NCBI GenBank assembly: GCA_005885165.1
Contig: VAXR01000097.1
Location: 1-7,570 of the forward strand
DNA from: Actinomycetota bacterium
GTDB lineage: Bacteria; Actinomycetota; Thermoleophilia; Solirubrobacterales; Thermoleophilaceae
Length of the DNA stretch: 7,570 bases
Direction: 5' to 3'
Shown: piece after piece, positions 1 through 5,464 of the stretch
Layout of the letters: every line of letters begins with the position of its first letter
Position numbering within the stretch: the stretch's first letter is position 1
The notes under the pieces: model-generated
What the model was told of the DNA's origin: nothing
The model's input: only the letters and a program-made list of their open reading frames with translations
Database searches by the model: none
Program-made: the position numbers and the translations under genes

Positions 1-243
1 GATCGCGTGGTCGATGTACCACTGCCCCGCGAGGTTCTCGACCGCCCACTTCGTGTGCTCCCCGATCGTCCGGGCGCCCTCGTGCGGCCCCAGGCGCGTG
101 TAGTAGTGGATGGCGTCGTCGGTGAAGTGCTCGGCGACCTTGTCCGGGTCGCCGGTGTTCAGCGCGCGGTAGTACGAGTAGACGTGGTCGAGAAGCGCAC
201 GTCGGTCCCGGCGCCGATGCGGTTCAGCCGCATGTCGCGCCAC
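1..243 (-). CDS. SnoaL/NTF2-like fold protein, partial (C-terminus beyond the window edge)
   Basis: From about position 195 leftward the reverse strand encodes 65 residues running LLDHVYSYYRALNTGD, then DKVAEHFTDDAIHYY, and ending GQWYIDHAI at the window edge. The pattern (amphipathic helix, ALNTGD turn, FTDDAIHYY strand) is the N-terminal half of SnoaL-like/NTF2-fold proteins, a cone-shaped family of small hydrolases, isomerases and ligand-binding proteins. The exact activity cannot be told from this part. The start is uncertain: the only upstream in-frame start close by is a GTG at 243-241, which would add 16 implausible Arg-rich residues read from inside the acyl-CoA dehydrogenase gene, and its AAGGAG lies about 17 nt away, too far for a good Shine-Dalgarno. 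The native start codon may have been lost at the junction near position 200. The frame overlaps the dehydrogenase 3' end in a different phase, so the two are not one continuous polypeptide as sequenced. Confidence 0.7.
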   Translation of the reverse strand, partial: MARHAAEPHRRRDRRALLDHVYSYYRALNTGDPDKVAEHFTDDAIHYYTRLGPHEGARTIGEHTKWAVENLAGQWYIDHAI

Positions 244-1346
244 GCGCGCTCGATCCCGTACTCCTTCATGTAGCCGGCGCCGCCGTGGATCTGGATGCAC
301 TCGTCGGCGACCTCCACGGCGATGCGTGCGGCGTACAGCTTCGCCATCGAGATCTCGCGCACCGGATACTCGCCGTTCTGGAACCGCCAGGCGGTCGAGT
401 AGACGAGCTGGCGCGCCGACTCGATCTTCGTCGCCATGTCGGCGAACTTGTGGCGGATCACCTGGAAGTGCCCGATCTCGCGGCCGAACGCCTTGCGCTC
501 GAGCGCGTACTGGAGCGTCCTGTCGAAGGCGCGCTGGGCGCCCGCCACGCAGCCGGCGGCGCCGATCAGCCGCTCCCCCTGGAGCTCCCACATGATGTGG
601 TAGAAGCCCTTGCCGACCTCGCCGAGGATCGCGTCGTCCGGCACGCGCACGTCGTTGAACGCGAGCAGGGCGGTGTCCGACGCGTGCATGCCGAGCTTCT
701 CGAGCTTCTTCTCCCGCACCACGCCCGGCAGGTCCATGTCGACCAGGAACAGCGTGAAGCCGTCGTAGCCGGCGTCGGGGTCGGTCTTGGTGACGAGGAC
801 GATGTAGTTCGCTCGGTGCCCATTCGTTATGTAGGTCTTCGAGCCGTTGATCACCCACTCGCCGTTGTCGCGCACACCGTGCGTGCGGATGCCGGCGACG
901 TCGGAGCCGGCGTCCGGCTCTGTGATCCCGAGGCACGAGATCAGCTCGCCCTTGATCGACGGGACCAGGTAGCGCTGCTTCTGCTCCTCGGTGCCGAACA
1001 TGTAGATCGGCGGGGTGGCCATGTCCGTGTGCACCGCGACCCCCATCGCGAGCCCGCCCGAGTTTGCGTGGCCAATCTCCTCGGCCAGGACGATGTTGGC
1101 GTAGTAGTCGCCGCCCTGGCCGCCGTACTCCTCGGGGTAGGAGAGCCCGAGGAAGCCGAGCTCGCCCATCCGGTGGAAGACCCAGTCTGGGAAGGTGGTC
1201 TCCTCCCACTCCTCGGCGTGCGGCGCCAGCTCCTTCTGGGCGAACGAGCGGATCGACTCGCGGAGCTGCTCGTGCTCGTCGTTGAAGATGAAGTGCCGGC
1301 GCTTGGACTCGAAGTCCGGCTTCAGAACGGTCTCGGCGGTGGCCAT
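159..1346 (-). CDS. Acyl-CoA dehydrogenase, isovaleryl-CoA/long-chain type, with abnormal C-terminus
   Basis: FAD-dependent acyl-CoA dehydrogenase, 395 residues, catalysing alpha,beta-desaturation of an acyl-CoA with electrons passed to ETF. Visible landmarks are the N-terminal helical domain (about 20-135), the flavin-binding signature ITEPDAGSD (141-149), WVINGSKTYITNG (164-176), the helix with GERLIGAAG (257-265), RKAFGREIGHFQ (284-295) and IQIHGGAGYMKEYGIER (351-367). The catalytic base is probably Glu258 in GERL, as in isovaleryl-CoA and long-chain enzymes, because the short/medium-chain position (YEGT) reads GAGT here (378-381). The start at 1346 has GAGGAGAG 5-7 nt upstream. A TTG at 1403 would add 19 unlikely residues. 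After GTD (382) the expected tail of roughly EIM..IIGR type is missing and is replaced by 13 Ser/Thr/Arg-rich residues read out of frame from the NTF2-like gene. A palindrome 57-85 nt upstream resembles one before the rightward operon. The enzyme plausibly supplies the enoyl-CoA used by that operon (inference). Confidence 0.93.
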   Translation of the reverse strand: MATAETVLKPDFESKRRHFIFNDEHEQLRESIRSFAQKELAPHAEEWEETTFPDWVFHRMGELGFLGLSYPEEYGGQGGDYYANIVLAEEIGHANSGGLAMGVAVHTDMATPPIYMFGTEEQKQRYLVPSIKGELISCLGITEPDAGSDVAGIRTHGVRDNGEWVINGSKTYITNGHRANYIVLVTKTDPDAGYDGFTLFLVDMDLPGVVREKKLEKLGMHASDTALLAFNDVRVPDDAILGEVGKGFYHIMWELQGERLIGAAGCVAGAQRAFDRTLQYALERKAFGREIGHFQVIRHKFADMATKIESARQLVYSTAWRFQNGEYPVREISMAKLYAARIAVEVADECIQIHGGAGYMKEYGIERAWRDMRLNRIGAGTDVRFSTTSTRTTAR

Positions 1347-1402
1347 GCGGCGCTCTCCTCGCGTCTTGGGGGGCCCGCGGGAGGCTAAAGCAATCGCGGC
1401 CA

Positions 1403-1431
1403 AAAGTAAACAGTGGTACGTCTTACTTTCC
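1403..1431. promoter_or_regulatory. Candidate operator palindrome upstream of the acyl-CoA dehydrogenase
   Basis: AAAGTAA (1403-1409) and TTACTTT (1423-1429) are perfect 7-bp inverted arms around a 13-nt centre that itself has GT/AC symmetry. The site lies in the 126-bp gap between the cupredoxin stop and the dehydrogenase start. The adenine/thymine-rich arms stand out in very GC-rich DNA. It matches the site at 3064-3092 at 21 of 29 positions. Length and symmetry suit a TetR- or GntR-family dimer; no regulator gene is in the window. Confidence 0.55.
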
Positions 1432-1443
1432 GCACGTGGCGCG

Positions 1444-1466
1444 CCTGGCCCCGGCGCTCGGGGAGG
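1444..1466 (-). terminator. Weak GC-rich hairpin after the cupredoxin gene
   Basis: CCCCG (1449-1453) and CGGGG (1459-1463) pair around a 5-nt loop, and CCT (1444-1446) can pair with AGG (1464-1466) across a 2-nt bulge. It begins about 6 nt past the cupredoxin stop. There is no U-tract, so it may be a partial terminator or chance pairing in GC-rich DNA. Confidence 0.3.
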
Positions 1467-1472
1467 TCGGAG

Positions 1473-2195
1473 CTACGCCCGGATGGATGCGGTGGGCGAC
1501 CAGCCCGTCGCCCTGTGCGCGTTCTTCGCGCTGCGCAGCCGTGCCCGCACCGACCAGCGCGTGTTTACCTTGCCGCCGTCGAAACGCATCGACATGGTGC
1601 GCGTCGCCGTCCGGACTCGTCTCCAAGACCCGCCTGCGCGCATCACCTCGACGTCGAAGGCTTCGCCGGCGACCGGTGCCTTAGAGGCCCAACGCGCGAT
1701 GACGAGGTACCTCTTCCGCCCGTGCTTCGAGCGCGTTTTCCGAGAGAGCCGAACGGGCACCGCGACCACGCCCCTCATCTGCTTCGGATGGACCCGGCAG
1801 TAGTAGTTCTGCGTGCCGGCCTCGAACACACGCGAGCGACTCTCGCCGGGCCCGAAGCCGGACGGGTTCGCGGGTGTGCCGCCGTAGGTGCCGCCGAGGT
1901 CCCACAAGCCGTGGTCCTCGGTGGCTGTGTGCGGGACGAGGAAGTCCGTATTCGTCCAGCGCACGACCTGACCGACCCTCACGGCCACGCGGTGCGGGTC
2001 GAACGCGAGGCCGCCCGTGAAGATGTTTCCCTCGGCCTTGACGTCGCGGGGTCTCTGCGACGACTGGCCGCTCGATCCCGACGACGGCGCCCCACCGCCG
2101 TATCCCGGCCCGTACTGCCCGAACGCGACCGCCACCGGAAGCATCGCCGTGCCCGCCACGGCGCTCGCCACGATCCTCTTCCGTGCTCCGAGCAT
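1473..2195 (-). CDS. Secreted cupredoxin (plastocyanin-like blue copper protein) with extra C-terminal domain
   Basis: A 240-residue exported protein. It opens with a Sec-type signal (MLGARKRIVASAVAG, hydrophobic to AVA at about residue 24), then a Gly/Ser/Gln-rich linker (about 27-50). A cupredoxin domain (about 52-148) follows with the full set of type-1 copper ligands in order: His89 in VPHTAT, then Cys133, His136 and Met140 in YYCRVHPKQM. Such proteins carry electrons or bind copper outside the membrane; the partner is not identifiable here. Residues about 155-240 are basic and beta-rich (RYLVIARWASKAPVAGEAFDVEV), perhaps an Ig-like second domain I cannot name. The ATG at 2195 has AAGGGGG about 6 nt upstream and gives a clean signal peptide; an upstream TTG at 2234 would add 13 residues and is less likely. 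It is separated from the CAP gene by a strong hairpin and so may have its own promoter, though I see no clear one. Confidence 0.88.
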   Translation of the reverse strand: MLGARKRIVASAVAGTAMLPVAVAFGQYGPGYGGGAPSSGSSGQSSQRPRDVKAEGNIFTGGLAFDPHRVAVRVGQVVRWTNTDFLVPHTATEDHGLWDLGGTYGGTPANPSGFGPGESRSRVFEAGTQNYYCRVHPKQMRGVVAVPVRLSRKTRSKHGRKRYLVIARWASKAPVAGEAFDVEVMRAGGSWRRVRTATRTMSMRFDGGKVNTRWSVRARLRSAKNAHRATGWSPTASIRA

Positions 2196-2261
2196 GCCCG
2201 CCCCCTTGGTCGCCCGTCTCAGGATCGTACGCAAGGAGCGCGGACGCGGGCGGCAGGAGCG

Positions 2262-2309
2262 GGGGCGGGTCGAGCTGGGTGGATGCAGGGACAGAGCTCG
2301 ACCCGCCCC
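2262..2309 (-). terminator. Strong 15-bp stem-loop after the CAP-domain gene
   Basis: GGGGCGGGTCGAGCT (2262-2276) and AGCTCGACCCGCCCC (2295-2309) are a perfect 15-bp inverted repeat with an 18-nt loop. The stem starts 12 nt past the CAP gene stop in the direction of its transcription. It lacks a U-tract, as many actinobacterial intrinsic terminators do. It should end or attenuate the riboswitch-controlled transcript before the cupredoxin gene. Confidence 0.75.
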
Positions 2310-2321
2310 TCGTGTTGCAGC

Positions 2322-2774
2322 TCAGTGGTGCCCGAAGTGGATCACCCAGATCGTCATCTTGTGGCCGCGGAACCAGCCCGAGGCGCGGCCCGCTCCCATC
2401 GAGCTCCAGCCGCCGTCGAGGATGATGTTGCGGTGCTCGGACGAGTGCATCCAGCACCTGTACGCCCGCTTCACGTGCGGGCGCAGGCCGTACTGCAGCT
2501 CGAGGATCTCGCCAAGGCGGTGCCAGCTGCTCGAGGCGTGGATGCGGCTCGAATGGCCGAAGTACTGGTGGCTCATCAGGTAGCGCGCATACGCGCCGGC
2601 GCTGTGCGTCAGGTTCCGTGAGACGTGCAACTTGCCGAGGCCGTGTGCGTGGCGAGCGTTGTTGACCTTCCGGAGCATGTAGTGGTCCGGATAGTCGGCC
2701 CCTGCGGACGTCGCGAAGACGGCCATGGCACATGCCATGGCGACGATGGCGATCAGACTGCGGATACGAGGCAT
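2322..2774 (-). CDS. Secreted CAP/SCP-domain protein (YkwD/PR-1-like)
   Basis: A 150-residue protein with an N-terminal signal peptide (MPRIRSLIAIVAMACAMAV, likely cleaved after SAGA at about 26) followed by a compact CAP (CRISP/antigen 5/PR-1) domain. Family landmarks in order are KVNNARHAHGLGKL (36-49), helix residues ending MSHQYFGHSS (67-76), LGEIL (87-91, Glu89 in the place of the usual GEN), WMHSSEHRNIIL (108-119, His114), MGAGRA (126-131) and WVIHFG (143-148). The His74/Glu89/His114 set suits the CAP cavity. Bacterial CAP proteins of this type are exported and often linked to the envelope or sporulation, but their biochemical activity is mostly unknown. The start has GAGGGGAG about 8 nt upstream. 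The gene is preceded by a c-di-AMP riboswitch, so its expression should follow c-di-AMP, which fits a cell-wall or osmotic role. Confidence 0.9.
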   Translation of the reverse strand: MPRIRSLIAIVAMACAMAVFATSAGADYPDHYMLRKVNNARHAHGLGKLHVSRNLTHSAGAYARYLMSHQYFGHSSRIHASSSWHRLGEILELQYGLRPHVKRAYRCWMHSSEHRNIILDGGWSSMGAGRASGWFRGHKMTIWVIHFGHH

Positions 2775-2801
2775 CGACTCACTCCCCTCAGATGAGAGTC
2801 G
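2775..2801 (-). promoter_or_regulatory. Start-site hairpin holding the Shine-Dalgarno of the CAP gene
   Basis: On the transcribed strand CGACTC (2801-2796) pairs perfectly with GAGTCG (2780-2775), which ends just before the ATG, with the ribosome-binding purines GAGGGGAG in the loop and upper stem. It could hide the ribosome-binding site. The adjacent GGAGTGAG (2785-2778) can instead pair with CTCACTCC inside the riboswitch (2834-2827), so the two structures may exclude each other. Confidence 0.4.
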
Positions 2802-2813
2802 TTTCCGATTTGT

Positions 2814-2951
2814 GCCTGTCGCCTACGGAGTGAGCTGTCGGGCTCGCGCTGTGCGCTACGGGCGCGGCAATGCGCCCGATTCGCCCCGGCCGGCGTGACG
2901 CCGGCAGTTGGTTCCCCCGTTCGCCCGGGCGGCGGCCGGGCGACTCGGCGG
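2814..2951 (-). ncRNA. Cyclic di-AMP riboswitch (ydaO/yuaA class)
   Basis: Read on the minus strand, the leader of the CAP gene carries the conserved blocks of the ydaO/yuaA aptamer in the right order and spacing: CGGGGGAACCAACT (2919-2906), a variable hairpin with CCGGCG/CGCCGG arms, GGGGCGAATCGGG (2887-2875), GTAGCGC followed by GCGCGAGCCCGAC, and CAGCTCACTCCGTAGGCG ending at 2820. The outer P1 stem is closed by GTCGCC (2944-2939) with GGCGAC (2823-2818), a perfect 6-bp match. These blocks parallel the Bacillus ydaO aptamer (GGGGGACCCAA, GGGGUGAAUC, CCGUCAGCUAACC, GUAAGCG). Known members bind c-di-AMP and usually lower expression of cell-wall hydrolase, potassium or osmotic genes; in actinobacteria they often precede resuscitation-factor and wall-enzyme genes. 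No U-run terminator is seen, so translation-level control is possible. Confidence 0.92.
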
Positions 2952-2957
2952 CCGGCA

Positions 2958-2963
2958 ACTATA
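2958..2963 (-). promoter_or_regulatory. Candidate -10 element for the riboswitch/CAP transcript
   Basis: TATAGT on the minus strand would place the transcription start near 2951, about 7 nt before the riboswitch P1 stem, which is where a start is expected. No convincing -35 hexamer is visible 16-18 nt upstream. The overlapping plus-strand TATACA (2960-2965) could serve the divergent operon, also without a clear -35. Confidence 0.4.
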
Positions 2964-3040
2964 CACGCGTTACCGACGGACTTCGGTGCCGGTACCCCGG
3001 CCCCGCGCCCGGCTAAACAACCCCTCGCAACGGATCTGGC

Positions 3041-3063
3041 GACGCGCACTTGCGCGATGCGTC
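3041..3063. repeat. GC-rich inverted repeat in the leader of the rightward operon
   Basis: GCGCA (3044-3048) and TGCGC (3051-3055) form a perfect palindrome around CT, and GACGC (3041-3045) can alternatively pair with GCGTC (3059-3063). It lies immediately upstream of the operator-like palindrome at 3064. It may be part of the control region or a chance GC-rich structure. Confidence 0.35.
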
Positions 3064-3092
3064 AAAGTGAGTAGTGGGACTTCCCACTTCCC
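3064..3092. promoter_or_regulatory. Candidate operator palindrome abutting the start of the rightward operon
   Basis: AAGTG (3065-3069) and CACTT (3085-3089) are inverted around the same centre spacing as in the 1403-1431 site, and a tighter overlapping palindrome AGTGGGA-CT-TCCCACT occupies 3073-3088. Aligned base for base, the two sites agree at 21 of 29 positions, including AAAGT at the left and ACTT at the right. The site ends one base before the ATG at 3093, so there is no Shine-Dalgarno; the first gene may be leaderless or rely on the hairpin opening. Confidence 0.6.
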
Positions 3093-3878
3093 ATGGCCTA
3101 CGAGAAGATTCGCTACGGCGCGGGCGACGGCGGCATCGCGACGATCGCGCTCGACGATCCGGACACCCGCAACGCGCTCTCGAACGATCTGCTGGGCGAG
3201 CTGACCGACGCCTTCGAGCAGGCCGGAAGCGACGAGAGCGTGCGCTGCGTGGTCCTCACCTCGACGCACGACAAGGTGTTCTCCTCGGGCGGCAACGTCG
3301 CGCAGTTCGCGGCCGACACGCCGCTCATCCACCGCCACTTCGCCACCGAGCGCTTCGTGCGCCTGTTCGGCGTGATCGGCGGGCTCGGCAAGCCGACGAT
3401 CTGCGCGGCGAACGGGCACGTGCTGGCCGGCGCGCTCGGCATCGCCCTCGCCTGCGACCTGGTCGTCGCCGCGGACACCGCCGAGTTCGGCACCCCCGAG
3501 ATCAACCTGGGCCTGTTCCCGTTCATGATCATGGCGTTGATCTACCGCAACGTCCCGCGCAAGCGCGCGAACCAGATGCTGCTGCTCGGCGAGCGGATGA
3601 GCGCGGAGGAGGCCCGCGAGGTGGGGATCGTGAACAAGGTGGTGCCGGCCGCGGAGCTCGACGGGGCGGTCGAGGAGTGGGCGGCGAAGCTCGCTTCCAA
3701 GTCGCCGGTGGTGATGCGGCTCGGCAAGGACGCGATGTTCCGCCAGCAGGACATGAGCCTCCAGGACGCGCTCGAGTTTCTCCAGTCGCAGCTCTCGATC
3801 GAGCTGTCGACCGAGGACGCGGTCGAGGGCGTCAAGGCGTTCTTCGAGAAGCGCGATCCCCAGTGGACGGGCCGCTGA
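3093..3878 (+). CDS. Enoyl-CoA hydratase/isomerase (crotonase) family protein
   Basis: A 261-residue single-domain crotonase that acts on acyl-CoA thioesters in the cytoplasm. It begins with the family pattern IATIALDDPDTRNALS (15-30), has the first oxyanion-hole strand KVFSSGGNVAQF (61-72), the second ANGHVLAGALGIALACD (106-122), and FGTPEINLGLFPFMIMA (132-148). Aligned to rat mitochondrial hydratase, the Glu144 position is Gly116 while the Glu164 position is kept as Glu136. With only one acid, the reaction may be isomerisation, a retro-Claisen step or hydration of an unusual substrate rather than standard beta-oxidation hydration. The FPFMIMA segment marks a distinct subgroup in place of the usual PGAGG. 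The start suits the family length, but no ribosome-binding site precedes it. First gene of a five-gene operon; its stop lies 2 nt before the carboxylase ATG, which suggests a substrate shared with the carboxylase, as methylglutaconyl-CoA hydratase has with MCC. Confidence 0.9.
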   Translation: MAYEKIRYGAGDGGIATIALDDPDTRNALSNDLLGELTDAFEQAGSDESVRCVVLTSTHDKVFSSGGNVAQFAADTPLIHRHFATERFVRLFGVIGGLGKPTICAANGHVLAGALGIALACDLVVAADTAEFGTPEINLGLFPFMIMALIYRNVPRKRANQMLLLGERMSAEEAREVGIVNKVVPAAELDGAVEEWAAKLASKSPVVMRLGKDAMFRQQDMSLQDALEFLQSQLSIELSTEDAVEGVKAFFEKRDPQWTGR

Positions 3879-3880
3879 CG

Positions 3881-5464
3881 ATGGCAACCGAGACCGAAGC
3901 CACGCAGGCCCCGTCGATCCTCCGGCCGCTGGTCGAGGACCTCGAGGAGCGCCGCTCGAAGGTGCGCAGCGGCGGCGGCGAGGAAAAGATCGAGAAGCAG
4001 CACTCGCGGGAGAAGCTCACCGCGCGCGAGCGCCTTGACCTGCTGATCGACGAGGGCACGTTCGTGGAGCTCGGGATGCACGGGCGGCCGCACTTCTCGC
4101 AGCGCGCGATGGAGGGCGTCGAGGCGCCGGCGGACGGTGTGGTGACCGGCTACGGGCGCGTGGACGGGCGGCTCGTGGCGGTTGCCGCCTACGACTTCAC
4201 CGTGATGGCGGGCTCGATGGGCATGACCGGCGAGCTCAAGGTCTCCCGCCTCCGTGAGCTCGCGCTCCAGAAGCGCATGCCGCTCGTGTGGCTGCTCGAC
4301 TCTGCGGGGGCGCGCATTCAGGAGGCGATCGGCTCGCTGTTCGCCGGGTCGGGCCACCTCTTCCGCGAGGAGGTCGTCAACAGCGGCGTGATCCCGCAGG
4401 TGGCCGCGCTGATGGGCCCCTGCGCCGCGGGCACCGCGTACATCCCGGGCCTCGCCGACTTCGTCCCGATGGTCAAGGGCCGCGGCTCGATGGCCCTCGC
4501 CGGCCCCTACCTCGTGAAGGCGGTGACCGGGGAGGACGTGACCCAGGAGGAGCTTGGCGGCTCGCGCGTGCACACCCGCAAGTCGGGGGTCGCCGACCTC
4601 GAGGTCGGCTCCGACGAGGAATGCATCGAGGCGATCAAGGCGTACCTCTCGTTCTTCCCGTCGCACTGCGAGGAGCCGCCGCCGCGGCGCGACCCGGACG
4701 ATCCGGTCGACCGCATGGACGAGGAGCTCCTCGACGTCCTCCCCGACTCGAACCGCAAGCCGTACGACATGTACGACGTGATCCGGCGGATCGTGGACGA
4801 CGGCGAGTACTTCGACATGAAGCCCCGGTTCGCGAAGACCATCATCACCTGCCTCGCGCGCATGGGCGGCCGGCCCGTCGGCATCGTGGCGAGCCAGCCG
4901 AAGCAACTCGGCGGGATCCTCGAGAACGACTCGGCCGACAAGTCCGCGCGCTTCATCAACCTGTGCGACGCGTTCGGGATCCCGCTCCTGTTCCTTCAGG
5001 ACGTCCCGGGCTTCATGGTCGGCACGAAGGTGGAGGCGGCGGGGATCATCCGCCACGGGGCGAAGATGCTGTACGCGGTCTCGCGCGCGACCGTCCCGAA
5101 GGTCACCGTGGTGGTCCGGAAGGCCTACGGCGCCGGCTACTACGTGATGTGCGGGAAGGCGTATGAGCCGGACCTGATCGTGGCCTGGCCGACCGCCGAG
5201 ATCTCGGTGATGGGGGCCGAGGGAGCGGTGAACATCATCCTCCGCAAGGAGATCGAGGCAGCCGAGGACCCGGATGCCAAGCGCGCCGAGCTGGTCGAGA
5301 ACTTCCGGAAGATCATCGACCCCTACATCGCCGCGGGCAACGACATGATCGACGACGTGATCGACCCGCGCGAGACTCGCCCCGTCGTGATCCGCGCGCT
5401 CGAGATGGCCGAGCGCAAGCGCGTGTCGCGGCCCTGGAAGCGCCACGGGGTGATGCCGGTATGA
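3881..5464 (+). CDS. Acyl-CoA carboxylase beta (carboxyltransferase) subunit
   Basis: A 527-residue biotin-dependent carboxyltransferase subunit, the usual length for propionyl-, methylcrotonyl- or acetyl-CoA carboxylase beta chains. It moves CO2 from carboxybiotin to an acyl-CoA. The N-terminal half carries SREKLTARERLDLLID (42-57), GSMGMTGELK (111-120), DSAGARIQE (140-148), the oxyanion region GPCAAGTAYIPGLAD (179-193) and KAVTGEDVTQEELGG (213-227). The C-terminal half carries SQPKQLGG (338-345), LQDVPGFMVGTKVEAAGIIR (372-391), RKAYGAGYYVMCG (413-425) and AWPTAEISVMGAEGAV (435-450). The mixture is notable: VPGF and VMGAEGAV recall propionyl-CoA carboxylase, while CAAGTAYIPG, FMVGTKVEAAG and AGYYVMCGKAY recall methylcrotonyl/geranyl-type enzymes. 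Acyl specificity is therefore open. The biotin carboxylase/carrier subunit is not in the window. The open frame extends upstream to 3074, but that part is the ECH gene read out of phase, so the ATG at 3881 is the start. Confidence 0.95.
   Translation: MATETEATQAPSILRPLVEDLEERRSKVRSGGGEEKIEKQHSREKLTARERLDLLIDEGTFVELGMHGRPHFSQRAMEGVEAPADGVVTGYGRVDGRLVAVAAYDFTVMAGSMGMTGELKVSRLRELALQKRMPLVWLLDSAGARIQEAIGSLFAGSGHLFREEVVNSGVIPQVAALMGPCAAGTAYIPGLADFVPMVKGRGSMALAGPYLVKAVTGEDVTQEELGGSRVHTRKSGVADLEVGSDEECIEAIKAYLSFFPSHCEEPPPRRDPDDPVDRMDEELLDVLPDSNRKPYDMYDVIRRIVDDGEYFDMKPRFAKTIITCLARMGGRPVGIVASQPKQLGGILENDSADKSARFINLCDAFGIPLLFLQDVPGFMVGTKVEAAGIIRHGAKMLYAVSRATVPKVTVVVRKAYGAGYYVMCGKAYEPDLIVAWPTAEISVMGAEGAVNIILRKEIEAAEDPDAKRAELVENFRKIIDPYIAAGNDMIDDVIDPRETRPVVIRALEMAERKRVSRPWKRHGVMPV

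Noticed and set aside
285..1388. Long plus-strand open frame of 367 codons
   Set aside because: It is the antisense of a clearly conserved acyl-CoA dehydrogenase; its product is Leu/Arg/Val/Asp-rich with no family pattern, typical of GC-rich shadow frames.
1413..2621. Plus-strand open frame spanning the cupredoxin and CAP genes
   Set aside because: It runs through two convincing minus-strand genes and a terminator hairpin, and the product is low-complexity Arg/Pro/Ala sequence.
2988..3001. GCCGG-TACC-CCGGC hairpin in the operon leader
   Set aside because: Only 5 bp in very GC-rich DNA and no further context; likely chance.
2753..3049. Minus-strand open frame of 98 codons across the divergent intergenic region
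   Set aside because: It covers the riboswitch and the CAP start region and has no protein-like pattern; the RNA structure explains the sequence.
3074..3880. Upstream extension of the carboxylase frame, as if a 796-residue fusion
   Set aside because: The first 269 residues are the crotonase gene read out of phase and are Arg-rich nonsense; the carboxylase similarity begins at the ATG at 3881.
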